Shown here: positions 8,357 to 16,911 of the stretch, piece after piece
Numbering within the stretch: the stretch's first letter is position 1
How the letters are laid out: each line of letters opens with the position of its first letter
From: Candidatus Flexifilum affinis
GTDB lineage: Bacteria; Chloroflexota; Anaerolineae; Aggregatilineales; Phototrophicaceae
Direction of reading: 5' to 3'
Length of the DNA stretch: 64,000 nucleotides
Assembly (NCBI GenBank): GCA_016713325.1
Contig: JADJPJ010000002.1
Span: 310,001-374,000 of the forward strand
Notes under the pieces: model-generated
Databases searched by the model: none
The model's input: the letters and a program-made list of their open reading frames with translations, nothing else
Told to the model about the DNA's origin: nothing
Position numbers and translations under genes: made by a program

Positions 8357-9234
8357 GCTTTGCCTTCCGTGAAGTCGCGGTTCTTGATCTTCACCTCGAC
8401 CTTTTCCAGCTCGGCCACCGCGTCGATCAGGTGCTGCGAGAAGCGGCTGAAGGCGATCTCGCCTTTTTCGGCCGTGCCCTTATGCGGGTTGCCCATCGTG
8501 CCGCTGTCGGTGAATTCCTCGTGGTCGAAGGGGAAGTTGAAGTACTGGTAGCCCTGGAATTCGGCGTCTGGCATGCCATCCTTCTTGGCCCAGGCCTCGC
8601 CCAGCCACTTCGGTGCGTGCGCCTTGTCGACGTGCGCCCGGTCCAGCCGCACCAGGTCGGGATTGTGCGCCAGACACTGGCTGGTCTCCAGTTCGCCGGC
8701 ATGCCAGCCGGGCGTCTCCTCGACCGGACCTTCCAGCACATCCTTGAGCATGCCGATGTAGCGCTCGGCATACGGCTTGTAGTAGGCGATCAGCGCGCCG
8801 GTCTCATAGCGCAGGCGGCGCAGCACCGGGTCGATCACTTTCACATTCGAGCCGTGGCCGTTGACGAAGACCAGCCTGTTGAAGCCGTGGTGAATCAGCG
8901 ACCGGCCGATGTCGTAGATCAGGTTCAGGTAGGTGTCGGCCCGCAGCGTAATCGTCCCCGCGCCGAAGCCGGGGGCGCGCATATGCTGGGGTGAATAGCC
9001 CAGCCACAGTGTCGGCGTGTACAGGATACCGGCCTGTTCACCGGCGCGGCTGGCCACTTCTTCGGCGGTGATGGTGTCGCAGTACAGTGGCAGATGCGGG
9101 CCGTGCTGCTCCAGGCTGGCCTTCGGGATGAGGATGGTGTCGGAGTGCTTCAGGTACTCCTGCACATCCACGTAGCTCAGGTCGCCCAGACAGAAGGACG
9201 GGAACCCGAGCGATTTGGTGGCGCGTTCAGCCAT
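8344..9234 (-). CDS. creatininase-family amidohydrolase
   Basis: A 296-residue metal-dependent hydrolase of the creatininase/MftE/ArfB fold. Family motifs are IPKASLEQHGPHLPLYCDT (Glu-x-His-Gly with the metal-binding Glu and His), FVNGHGSN and the late GWHAGELETSQCLAHNP. Members open cyclic amides or lactam/lactone-like rings or cleave peptides (creatinine, FAPy, mycofactocin precursor). In this sugar locus it may act on a lactone or amide intermediate, which is inference. GAGGAA precedes the ATG at 9234. Its 3' end overlaps the FAD oxidase. Confidence 0.85.
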   Translation of the reverse strand: MAERATKSLGFPSFCLGDLSYVDVQEYLKHSDTILIPKASLEQHGPHLPLYCDTITAEEVASRAGEQAGILYTPTLWLGYSPQHMRAPGFGAGTITLRADTYLNLIYDIGRSLIHHGFNRLVFVNGHGSNVKVIDPVLRRLRYETGALIAYYKPYAERYIGMLKDVLEGPVEETPGWHAGELETSQCLAHNPDLVRLDRAHVDKAHAPKWLGEAWAKKDGMPDAEFQGYQYFNFPFDHEEFTDSGTMGNPHKGTAEKGEIAFSRFSQHLIDAVAELEKVEVKIKNRDFTEGKAWLP

Positions 9235-9290
9235 GATGAATTCCTCTCAACCTTAATTCCCGGTTTGATGCCGCTCATTGATACGTGCCT

Positions 9291-9453
9291 TCGTAGGGGC
9301 GACCCGCCGGGTCGCCCGCAACGGTGTATCTCTGCGCACGGGCGAGGCACCGCCTCGTCCCTACCTCATACCCACGGTCCGTAGGAGGGACGCGCCGGGT
9401 CGCCCGCAACGGTGTTATCTCTGCGCACGGGCGAGGCATCGCCTCGCACCTAC
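9291..9453. repeat. two tandem copies of a composite GTAGGG...CCTAC hairpin element
   Basis: Two units of about 74 bp (about 9292-9364 and 9380-9452) lie head to tail. Each begins with GTAGG and ends with CCTAC, and holds two hairpins (GCGACCCGCCGGGTCGC-type and GGGCGAGGCNNCGCCTCG-type) separated by a nearly identical GCAACGGTGT(T)ATCTCTGCGCAC spacer. A further degenerate single copy follows at about 9470-9495. The arrangement, with terminal inverted repeats and no coding capacity, resembles a small non-autonomous repeat. Related hairpins with other stem sequences occur elsewhere in the window. Confidence 0.75.
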
Positions 9454-9508
9454 AATCATGCCACGGCCGGTAGGGGTAGGCCCATGTGCCCGCCCGCCGT
9501 CCTGACCC

Positions 9509-10807
9509 TTACCCCTCACAGCGCGGACCCTTTCGCGTCCGGCGCGACTCCGGTTCGCCGGCCGACGAACTCGCCGGTTTGAGCAGATCGCGCAGGGCAG
9601 CCAAGGCGGCGTCGGCGAAGGCGTCGTCGTTGATGTGCGCGTCGACCTCGGTATAGACGATATCCGGCCGCAGCCCGCCACGCAGCCGCTCCAGCCGCTG
9701 GCGTGCCCATTCCGGGTCCCAGAAGCTGCCGCCATTGGCGTTGTCCATCACCGAGAGTCCGCGCAGTGGCACGACCACCCGAATCGGCGCGCTTGCCCGG
9801 TTCAGCTTCTCGACCAGGAAATCGACCGCCGCAAGCTGTTCCTCCAGCGTCAGGCGGACGAGTGTAAACTCGGGATTGTGGTAGTACATCAGTCGGTCGC
9901 GGAACTGCTCCGGCACCTCGTGCCGCGCGCCGAAGACCATGAAGTCCAGGCAGCCTGGCACGATTACCTGGGGCAGACCGGCGCGAATGGCGGCATCCAG
10001 GCGTGCCGGGCCGCCGTTGTGGAAGCCGCCCGCAATCGCCCCGGCGACCTCGCTCAGCGTGTAGTCCAGCACTGCTGAGAACGTCCCGGCGTCGATTAGT
10101 TCTTCCATCGCCGCGCCGCCGACCCCGTTGGCGTGGAAAATGACGAAGTCGTACCCGTCCGCCTCAATGAGCGGGCGGATGCGCATCAGCGGTTTGGTCG
10201 TGTTGCCCAGCATGGTGGCAGCGAGCGATTTGGCGTGCGAGCCGGTCGGTCGGTGTGTGGGTGTCTCGGCATACGCTGTCGCCATCCCGGCGATCGCCGC
10301 CGCAGCGCCATCGAAGACCGGCATGCTCACGGCGTTCAGGCCGAGAATATCCACCACCGAGTGCATGACCATTACATCTTTGGTCCCGACGAACGGCGCG
10401 AACTTGCGGTGCCCGCTGGCGATGGGGGAGACGATCAGTTTAGGGAAGCCGACCGGCAGCACCTTCATGGCCGCCGCGGCCAGCACTGATCCCTCTGCGC
10501 CGCCCAGCGCCGCCACGCCGTGGATCTTGCCCTCGTGGTACAGGTCAAGTGTGATAGCGCGCACGCCCTTGAGCATCTCTTCGACGGCTTTGCCGCGCGT
10601 TCCGGCGTTGCGCAGGCTGTCTATGTCGCTGCTGGCCGCCCGCGCCACCATCTCACGCGGGAAGTCGGCGGTGATGCCCACCGCTTCGCCCAGAATGCCC
10701 GAATCCAGCACCAGGGTATTGCACCCGGCGGCGCGCACCCGGTCGCGCAGATAGGCCGTTTCTGGCCCCTTGGTATCCAGCGTGCCGATCAGGAGTACGG
10801 TTGGCAT
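9509..10807 (-). CDS. Tm-1-like ATP-binding domain protein (UPF0261 family)
   Basis: A 432-residue protein that matches the UPF0261/Tm-1-like family from end to end: MPTVLLIGTLDTKGPE at the N-terminus, the LGGAEGSVLAAAAMKVLPVGFPKLIVSP core, VIFHANGVGGAAMEELID and a closing VVVPLRGLSVMDNANGGSFWDPE. Family members bind ATP through the N-terminal domain and are often found next to phosphoenolpyruvate-hydrolase-type TIM barrels or sugar-acid genes; their reaction is not settled. The ATG at 10807 is used because the conserved N-terminus starts there; the frame is open for 46 more codons, but those are encoded by the repeat at 10891-10943. Member of the minus catabolic arm. Confidence 0.85.
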   Translation of the reverse strand: MPTVLLIGTLDTKGPETAYLRDRVRAAGCNTLVLDSGILGEAVGITADFPREMVARAASSDIDSLRNAGTRGKAVEEMLKGVRAITLDLYHEGKIHGVAALGGAEGSVLAAAAMKVLPVGFPKLIVSPIASGHRKFAPFVGTKDVMVMHSVVDILGLNAVSMPVFDGAAAAIAGMATAYAETPTHRPTGSHAKSLAATMLGNTTKPLMRIRPLIEADGYDFVIFHANGVGGAAMEELIDAGTFSAVLDYTLSEVAGAIAGGFHNGGPARLDAAIRAGLPQVIVPGCLDFMVFGARHEVPEQFRDRLMYYHNPEFTLVRLTLEEQLAAVDFLVEKLNRASAPIRVVVPLRGLSVMDNANGGSFWDPEWARQRLERLRGGLRPDIVYTEVDAHINDDAFADAALAALRDLLKPASSSAGEPESRRTRKGPRCEG

Positions 10808-10890
10808 ATGAGAACGAGACCCTCGCTCCTGGCTTTCCGCAGGCTGATTCTGTGTGGGTGACAACCGCCCGAAATCCTGATCCCCGCTAC

Positions 10891-10943
10891 CGGTTCCCCC
10901 TCTCCCCGCGTGCGTGGGAGAGGGGGTCAGGGGGTGAGGGGTC
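10891..10943. repeat. CCCCTCTC...GAGAGGGG(T)CAGGGGGTGAGGG hairpin repeat
   Basis: The segment contains CCCCCTCTCCC, a short GC-rich loop, and GGGAGAGGGGG followed by the family tail TCAGGGGGTGAGGGG. The same stem-plus-tail layout recurs at about 27490, 41557, 43219, 43293 and 56709. It lies between two minus-strand genes and is not coding. Confidence 0.65.
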
Positions 10944-10993
10944 AAGCTGTCAACTCATCGCCCGCATCTTGGTCAGGGGTGAGGGTCTTCTCC

Positions 10994-11878
10994 TTACGCC
11001 CCGCAGGCGCGCAGGTGCTTGATCGCAGCGTCGCAGTGACGCGTGTACTGCGCGTCGCTCATCAGGTCGCTGCCGTGGTCGCGGATGAACTTCAGTTCTT
11101 CGGCGCTGGCCTCCGTACCGGCGTCTTCCATCACGGACCCGAGCGGCGAGCGGTCGAACGGTACGACGAATTCGGCCGTCAGCGGACCGTCGGTGTAGCC
11201 CGACTCCTTGAGCGTGCTGATCAGCTTCGCCCAGTCCCAGGTGCCTTCGCCCGGCGGGCGGCGGTTGTTGTCGGCCACATGGAAGTCGACCAGGTTCTTG
11301 CCGGTGTTGCGGATCGCCTGGTAGGGGTCGGCCTCTTCGATGTTGATGTGGAAGGCATCGAGGCACACGCCGACGTTCGGCTCGTTGACATCTTCCATCA
11401 TCTTGAGGGCCTGATCATGGCGGTTGAGGAAGTTCGTCTCGAAGCGGTTGAGCGGCTCCAGACCGATGCGAATGCCGTACTTCGCCGCGTGCTGGGCGCA
11501 CTCGCGCACGCCTTCGACCGCCCACTCCCACTCCAGTTCCGGGGTGGCACGCGGAGTCACGCGGCCGACTTCGTTCGGAACCAGCGTGAACATGTTGCCG
11601 CCCAGTGCCCCGACCATGTCCAGGCACTCCTTGACGTACATGATGCTCATCTGGCGATAGTAGTAGTCCTGGTGGATCAGGTCGCGGCCTGCCAGCATGA
11701 TGCTGACCGAGCCGAAGCACTTCAGGTTGTGCTTGTCGAGCTGGGCCTTGACGGCCTTCCAGTCGTACTTGCGCGGTTCGCCCATGATCTGAATGCCGTC
11801 ATAGCCGAGGCTGGAGAGCCGCTCGATTGTGCGCTCGATCGGTTCGGGGCGCATCCAGTTGTGCATACAAACATACAT
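10994..11878 (-). CDS. sugar isomerase/epimerase, AP-endonuclease-2 (xylose isomerase-like) TIM barrel
   Basis: A 294-residue TIM barrel of the D-tagatose/D-psicose 3-epimerase type. The four expected metal ligands can be placed: Glu in GLEPLNRFET, Asp in CLDAFHINIEE, His in DFHVADNNR and Glu in LTAEFV. This pattern is shared with the paralogue encoded at 18021-18869. Such enzymes epimerise ketoses or isomerise hydroxypyruvate-type compounds using Mn or Co. AGGAG lies 8 nt before the ATG. First gene of the minus catabolic arm and divergent from the transporter operon, so both arms are probably co-regulated from the 500-bp gap 11879-12379. Confidence 0.85.
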   Translation of the reverse strand: MYVCMHNWMRPEPIERTIERLSSLGYDGIQIMGEPRKYDWKAVKAQLDKHNLKCFGSVSIMLAGRDLIHQDYYYRQMSIMYVKECLDMVGALGGNMFTLVPNEVGRVTPRATPELEWEWAVEGVRECAQHAAKYGIRIGLEPLNRFETNFLNRHDQALKMMEDVNEPNVGVCLDAFHINIEEADPYQAIRNTGKNLVDFHVADNNRRPPGEGTWDWAKLISTLKESGYTDGPLTAEFVVPFDRSPLGSVMEDAGTEASAEELKFIRDHGSDLMSDAQYTRHCDAAIKHLRACGA

Positions 11879-11982
11879 ACAAATTTCTCCTGTAATTATT
11901 GCTTAAGAACATGAAAGACGACGAAACCAACCGCTGTGAAACGATACACAACGTTGAATCAGAGTATACTTCAGGTCCGATG

Positions 11983-11999
11983 ATTGTTGCAACGACAAT
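11983..11999. promoter_or_regulatory. candidate operator palindrome in the divergent control region
   Basis: ATTGT-N7-ACAAT forms a 17-bp imperfect inverted repeat centred at 11991, between the divergent isomerase and transporter arms. Size and symmetry suit a LacI- or ROK-type regulator, but no regulator gene is present in the window. The rest of the gap 11879-12379 is comparatively AT-rich and holds no gene I can support. Confidence 0.3.
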
Positions 12000-12056
12000 G
12001 CCGCCGCCAAATTCTGGCAGAGTGAACAAACTGATATTGCAGCGCTCAGCGAATTA

Positions 12057-12086
12057 TTGACACTGAAAACAGCATTGTGTTACATT
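12057..12086 (+). promoter_or_regulatory. sigma70-type promoter for the transporter operon
   Basis: A perfect -35 TTGACA (12057-12062) is followed after 18 bp by TACATT (12081-12086, 4 of 6 matches). It points toward the binding-protein gene and would give a leader of about 285 nt. Confidence 0.45.
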
Positions 12087-12379
12087 CTCTTCCGATGCGG
12101 TCATGCTTTCACGCAGAAACACAACGCGTTAAAAAAGTACTGGTGTGAAACGTTTTATGAACTGGTATTTTCGATGTCGCATGCGTCCTTGGATGCTGCG
12201 ACCCACTCTTGAATGCGTACGCCATTCCGGATAGAGATCCTGGATGGATTGTTTCGTTTACGCAGAGGGCGTCCTGGGAAGTGGAGGAGGCAGACGGCAG
12301 GCGGAACTCGGTAGTGAGCGATCGTTTCCATCGTTCGTACCCTTTGACAAGAATGCTCATAAAGATAGGGAGAAATCAC

Positions 12380-13702
12380 GTGCACAAGAAATCTTTCCTG
12401 ATCCTGGCATTACTCGGCCTTCTGGTTCTGACCATTGGCGTGCCGGCCGGCGCGCAGGGCATCACCGAGCTGAATATCTGGTGGGCGGAGTGGGACCCGG
12501 CCAATTACTTGCAGCAAATCGGCAACGACTACGAAGCGGCGACGGGCATCAAGGTCAACGTCGTTCAGACTCCGTGGGGCAGCTACTTCGACCGCGTCGC
12601 GACCGAGTGGGCCGCGCAGGGTAGTGCCTTTGATATGGTCGTCGGCGACAGCCAGTGGCTGGGCCAGGCGATCACCGAGGGTCACTATGTCGACATGACC
12701 GAATTCCTGACCAGCACCGGAATCAAGGACACGGTCACCCCGGCCACGCTCACCTACTACGGTGAGTATCCGTCGGGCAGCGGCAGCTACTACGCGTACC
12801 CCACCGAGGGCGACGCCAACGGTTGGGCCTATCGCAAGGACCTGTTCGAGGACCCCGACAACATGGCCGCCTTCGAGGCCGAGTATGGCTATCCGCTCGC
12901 CATCCCGCAGACGTGGGAACAGCTCCGGGATATTGCCAAGTTCTTCAACCGCCCCGATGAAGGCCTGTACGGCATCGGCGTTTACACGCAGATCGACTAC
13001 GACGGCATCACGATGGGCTTCCAGAATCCATTCTTCGCCTTCGGCGGCGACTGGTATGATGCTGACTTCAACACCCTTGGCGTGGTCGACACCCCCGACA
13101 CCTTCGCGGCGCTGGAACTCTACAAGGAACTCTATTCCTACGCGCCTCCTGGCACGAACAACGCCTTCTTCGCCGAGATGAACGACGTGTTCGTCAACGG
13201 TCAGACCGCCATGATCATGAACTACTTCGCCTTCTTCCCCGCGCTGGCGAACCCCGAAATCAACCCGTTTGCTGCCGATACCGGCTACTTCGCCATGCCG
13301 GAAGGCCCCGCGGGCCGCTTTGCGGCGCTGGGCGGCCAGGGCATCAGCATCAACAACTACATCGATGATGCGCGCAAGCAGGCATCGCTCGACTTCATCA
13401 CCTGGTTTGCGACCGAAGAGGTCCAGGCCGCGTGGGCAGCCCTGGGCGGCTACACCTGCAACATCGCCGTCCTCGAATCGCCGGAGTTCCTCGAAGTGGC
13501 GCCGTTCAACGCCGCCTTCGCCGAGACGATGACCTTCGTCAAGGACTTCTCGAATATTCCGGAATTCGGTCAGCTTCTGGCGATCGCCCAGCAGTACCTG
13601 CATGCCTACATCGTCGGTGGTGAAGGTACGGCCGAAGAAGCGCTGACCAGCATGGCCGAGGAAATGGACGAAGTCCTGGTCGATGCAGGATACGTTAGCT
13701 AG
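12380..13702 (+). CDS. ABC transporter extracellular solute-binding protein (family 1, carbohydrate)
   Basis: A 440-residue secreted protein. It begins with a Sec signal (VHKKSFLILALLGLLVLTIG, cleaved near AGA-Q) and continues with the family-1 binding-protein pattern ITELNIWWAEWDPANYLQQIGNDYEAATG, a FDMVVGDSQWLGQ hinge segment and GYTCNIAVLES near the C-terminus. There is no lipobox Cys, so retention at the surface must be by another route. The GTG at 12380 is chosen because AGGGA lies about 8 nt upstream and the signal peptide starts there; the frame is open further up to 12209. It feeds the two permeases encoded downstream; sugar or polyol uptake is inferred from the neighbouring isomerases and dehydrogenase. 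Confidence 0.9.
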   Translation: MHKKSFLILALLGLLVLTIGVPAGAQGITELNIWWAEWDPANYLQQIGNDYEAATGIKVNVVQTPWGSYFDRVATEWAAQGSAFDMVVGDSQWLGQAITEGHYVDMTEFLTSTGIKDTVTPATLTYYGEYPSGSGSYYAYPTEGDANGWAYRKDLFEDPDNMAAFEAEYGYPLAIPQTWEQLRDIAKFFNRPDEGLYGIGVYTQIDYDGITMGFQNPFFAFGGDWYDADFNTLGVVDTPDTFAALELYKELYSYAPPGTNNAFFAEMNDVFVNGQTAMIMNYFAFFPALANPEINPFAADTGYFAMPEGPAGRFAALGGQGISINNYIDDARKQASLDFITWFATEEVQAAWAALGGYTCNIAVLESPEFLEVAPFNAAFAETMTFVKDFSNIPEFGQLLAIAQQYLHAYIVGGEGTAEEALTSMAEEMDEVLVDAGYVS

Positions 13703-13760
13703 TTTGCTGCTGTTCATGAAGTGATCTCATCTCCAGTGTGGGTGCACTTCACCCGTTGTC

Positions 13761-13789
13761 CGTTCAGGGCCCGAAGAGGGCCCTGAACG
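13761..13789. other. 12-bp perfect intercistronic hairpin after the binding-protein gene
   Basis: CGTTCAGGGCCC, loop GAAGA, GGGCCCTGAACG. It lies between the binding-protein and first permease genes with no U-tract. Hairpins at this point commonly protect binding-protein mRNA and lower expression of the membrane subunits; that role is inferred. Confidence 0.6.
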
Positions 13790-13845
13790 CGATGACGAAA
13801 AGGGGGTGAGATGCCCGCAGTCCATCCAACGTGAAGGGGCAACCC

Positions 13846-14790
13846 GTGTCTCAGCTCAACGCGCAGCCCGGCCTACCGGGTCAACAGGGGATGTCGCAGC
13901 CGGCGGGGCGGCGCCAGCTCAGCGACATGCGGATCGTGCAGTTGTTCATCCTCCCGACGATGATCCTGCTCATCCTGATGAATATCTTTCCGCTCATTTA
14001 CAGCCTGTTTCTGAGCTTTACCAACTACTCCGTCATTTCTTCCGATCCGCCCGTCTGGGTGGGGCTGGAAAACTACTCCCTCATTCTCAGCGACCCGGAC
14101 TTCTGGCACAACTTCGGCATCACCGGTACCTACGCGCTTGCTTCGGTGTCGCTTCAGACCATCGTCGGCTTCGCGCTGGCGATGCTCCTCCGCTCGAAGT
14201 TCACCGGCAGCGGCATCATCACCACGCTCATCCTCGTCCCCATGATGCTCTCGCCGATTGTCGTTGCTGTCTTCTGGCGGCTGATCTTCAATCCAAGCTT
14301 TGGCATCCTGAACCCGCTCCTGGGTTTTACCAACATCAACACCTCGCCGGAGTGGCTGGGCGACCCGGCACTGGCCTTATGGGCCATCGTCATTGTCGAC
14401 GTCTGGCAGTGGAGCCCCTTCGTCATGCTGCTCTGCCTGGCCGGTCTGAGCGCCATTCCGGAATATCTCTATGAAGCGGCCGCCATCGACCGGGCCAGCG
14501 CCTGGTTCCAGTTCCGCCGAATCACGCTGCCGCAGGTCATGCCGCTCCTGTTGATCGCCGTGCTATTCAGGACCATCGAAGCCTTCAAGCAGTTCGACCT
14601 GGTTCAGGGCCTCACCTTTGGCGGGCCGGGCGACGCGACCGAGACCGTCTCGGTGGAGCTTTACCGGTTGGCTTTCCAGGGGCAATTCGAAACCGGGCTT
14701 TCCAGCGCGCTCGCTTACATCGTGCTGGTCGTCATCGTCGCCATCAGCAACCTCTACATCCGTGCGCTCAACCGGCTGAGGGAAGGGTAA
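13846..14790 (+). CDS. carbohydrate ABC transporter permease (MalF/UgpA type)
   Basis: A 314-residue inner-membrane protein with six transmembrane helices. The cytoplasmic EAA loop reads EYLYEAAAIDRASAWFQFRRITLPQVMP, the docking site for the ATPase. It also carries the MalF/UgpA-type N-terminal segment (IVQLFILPTMILLILMNIFPLIYSLFLSF). A GTG at 13831 is in frame, but AAGGGG at 13833-13838 serves the GTG at 13846 better. It lies between the binding-protein gene and the second permease, 5 bp from the latter. Confidence 0.9.
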   Translation: MSQLNAQPGLPGQQGMSQPAGRRQLSDMRIVQLFILPTMILLILMNIFPLIYSLFLSFTNYSVISSDPPVWVGLENYSLILSDPDFWHNFGITGTYALASVSLQTIVGFALAMLLRSKFTGSGIITTLILVPMMLSPIVVAVFWRLIFNPSFGILNPLLGFTNINTSPEWLGDPALALWAIVIVDVWQWSPFVMLLCLAGLSAIPEYLYEAAAIDRASAWFQFRRITLPQVMPLLLIAVLFRTIEAFKQFDLVQGLTFGGPGDATETVSVELYRLAFQGQFETGLSSALAYIVLVVIVAISNLYIRALNRLREG

Positions 14791-14795
14791 TCGCC

Positions 14796-15818
14796 ATGGC
14801 TACGACTTCTGGAGCCTCACCTCAGACCCCGGCCGCCAAAGCGCCGCGGCAGCCGGTGGTCGTTTCGACCCGCGTCGACAAAGTCAGCACCGGCGCGCGT
14901 GTCGCCAGCAGCACCCGCGCCCTTATCGCGGTGGTCATCGCCTTTATCATGCTCATCCCGGTCATCTGGATGGCCATGACGGCCTTCAAGACGCGCCCCG
15001 ATGCCGTCGCGGTTCCACCCATCGTCTTCTTCGAGCCCTCGTTTGAAGGCTTTGTCAGTCTGCTCACCTCGCGCCGTCAGCTCACTACGGACGAAATTGA
15101 GCAGTATAAGCAGCGCACCGACCTGGGCTGGGCCGATCAGATCGCGCTCATCCGCGGCCAGGCCATCACCGGCCCGAGCGCTTTCCCGCGCCAGCTCCTG
15201 AACTCGCTGATCATCTCCAGCGTCTCGACCGTCTTCTCGGTCGGTTTTGGCGTGCTGGCGGCCTACGCTTTCAGCCGTTTCCCGGTGCCGGGCAAAGACG
15301 ATCTGCTCTTCTTCATCCTCAGTCAGCGTATGCTGCCGCCGGTCGTCGTGACCATTCCCATCTTCCTGATGTACCGGCAGGTGGGCCTGCACGACACGCA
15401 CCTGGGCATGGTCCTGCTCTACACGGCTTTTAACCTGTCCTTCAGCGTCTGGCTGCTCAAGGGCTTCATCGACGAAATTCCCCGCGAATACGAAGAAGCC
15501 GCGATGGTCGATGGGTACACCCGCTTGCAGGCCTTCCGCAAGATCGTCCTGCCGCAGGCCACCACCGGCATCGCCGCGACGACCGTGTTCTCGCTGATCT
15601 TCTCCTGGAATGAATACGCCTTCGCGCTGATGCTGACTTCCGATGTGGCGCGCACCGCTCCGCCGAGCATCCCGCTGGTGTTGGGCACGGGCGGCATCGA
15701 GTGGGCGGCTATCGCGGCCGGGTCGCTGGCCTTCCTCGTCCCGGTGGTGATCGTCACCTTCCTGCTGCGCAAGCATCTGCTCCGGGGCGTGACCTTCGGC
15801 GCCATCCGAAAGGGATAG
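14796..15818 (+). CDS. carbohydrate ABC transporter permease (MalG/UgpE type)
   Basis: A 340-residue permease, second half of the heterodimer. A polar N-terminal tail of about 40 residues precedes the first helix; the EAA loop is EIPREYEEAAMVDGYTRLQAFRKIVLPQATTG. An unusually long periplasmic segment between helices 1 and 2 (about residues 65-125) contains a predicted helical stretch, longer than in MalG. The gene starts 5 bp after the first permease, so they are translationally coupled. Confidence 0.9.
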   Translation: MATTSGASPQTPAAKAPRQPVVVSTRVDKVSTGARVASSTRALIAVVIAFIMLIPVIWMAMTAFKTRPDAVAVPPIVFFEPSFEGFVSLLTSRRQLTTDEIEQYKQRTDLGWADQIALIRGQAITGPSAFPRQLLNSLIISSVSTVFSVGFGVLAAYAFSRFPVPGKDDLLFFILSQRMLPPVVVTIPIFLMYRQVGLHDTHLGMVLLYTAFNLSFSVWLLKGFIDEIPREYEEAAMVDGYTRLQAFRKIVLPQATTGIAATTVFSLIFSWNEYAFALMLTSDVARTAPPSIPLVLGTGGIEWAAIAAGSLAFLVPVVIVTFLLRKHLLRGVTFGAIRKG

Positions 15819-15828
15819 TGACGACCTC

Positions 15829-16911
15829 ATGGCAAACATCGAATTACGCAAGGTCGAAAAGAAGTTTGGCGAGGTCTACGCCGTCAAGCCGCTCGACCTG
15901 ACGATCAAGGATGGCGAATTCATCGTCCTGCTCGGCCCCTCCGGCTGTGGCAAGACGACCACCCTGCGCATGATCAGCGGCCTGGAAGCGGTGAGCGACG
16001 GGCAGATCCTGCTCAATGGCCGCGATGTCACCTGGCTGCATCCCAGCGAGCGCGACATCGCCTTTGTCTTCCAGTTCTTCGCCCTCTATTCGCACATGAC
16101 CGCCCGCGATAACATCGCCTTCCCGCTTCAGGCGGCCGGCATGCCGCGCGACGAGGTGAAGAAGCAGGTGGCCCAGGTCGCCGGCATGCTGCGCATCGAG
16201 CACATTCTCGACCGCCGGCCGGGCGCGCTGAGCGGCGGCGATCAGCAGCGCGTCGCCCTGGCGCGGGCGCTGGTTCGCCGGCCCGCCGCCTTCCTGATGG
16301 ACGAGCCGCTGGGCGCCCTCGACGCCGAGTTCCGCGAGACGATGCGCGCCGAGATCAAAGAGCTGCACCTCGACCAGCACGCCACCACTGTCTACGTGAC
16401 GCACGACCAGATCGAGGCGATGGCCATGGGCGATCGCATCGTCATCATGTCGGCGGCCGTCGTCCAGCAGGTCGGCACACCCACCGAGGTTTACCACAAT
16501 CCGTCCAACCTGTTCGTGGCCCGCTTCATCGGCAGCCCCGGCATGAATCTGATCCACGGCGCCTACGAATCCGGGATGGTCAAACTACCCGGAAACAACA
16601 GCGTGCCGGTCCCGGATCGCTGGCGCGCCGCGCTGGAGCGTGGACTGCCGAAGGATGGCAAAGTCGTCCTCGGTTTCCGTCCGGAGGCGGTTCGCCTGGG
16701 CGATGCCGGAGCGCTCGGGGCCAGCGTCTATGCCGACGATCTCCACGGTGGCTATTCCATGCTCCACCTCGAACTGGAGGGCGGCGAGATCGTCCATGGG
16801 AGGGCGGCGCGCGAAGTGCAGAAACCGCTGGGGAGCCGCGTCCGCTTTGGTCTCGACCCGGACATGATGCGTTTCTTCAATCCGGAAACAGAAATGGCGA
16901 TCCCATCATGA
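15829..16911 (+). CDS. ABC transporter ATPase, MalK/UgpC family (first of two)
   Basis: A 360-residue ATPase with C-terminal TOBE regulatory region. Walker A GPSGCGKTT, Q-loop VFQFFALYSHM, signature LSGGDQQRVALARAL (Asp in place of the usual Gln of LSGGQ), Walker B AFLMDEPLGALDAE and the H-loop VTHDQIEAM. Most sugar importers of this class use one MalK-type ATPase as a homodimer; here a second, different ATPase gene begins at ATGA overlapping this stop codon. That layout is known from two-ATPase glycerol importers, suggesting an ATPase heterodimer. Its FQFF Q-loop and LSGGD signature set it apart from its neighbour. Confidence 0.9.
   Translation: MANIELRKVEKKFGEVYAVKPLDLTIKDGEFIVLLGPSGCGKTTTLRMISGLEAVSDGQILLNGRDVTWLHPSERDIAFVFQFFALYSHMTARDNIAFPLQAAGMPRDEVKKQVAQVAGMLRIEHILDRRPGALSGGDQQRVALARALVRRPAAFLMDEPLGALDAEFRETMRAEIKELHLDQHATTVYVTHDQIEAMAMGDRIVIMSAAVVQQVGTPTEVYHNPSNLFVARFIGSPGMNLIHGAYESGMVKLPGNNSVPVPDRWRAALERGLPKDGKVVLGFRPEAVRLGDAGALGASVYADDLHGGYSMLHLELEGGEIVHGRAAREVQKPLGSRVRFGLDPDMMRFFNPETEMAIPS

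Noticed and set aside
6845..8551. 568-residue plus-strand frame
   Set aside because: Antisense of the FAD oxidase; Arg-, Val- and Asp-rich translation with no domain and no RBS.
12410..13717. 435-residue minus-strand frame
   Set aside because: Antisense of the binding-protein gene, no recognisable domain.
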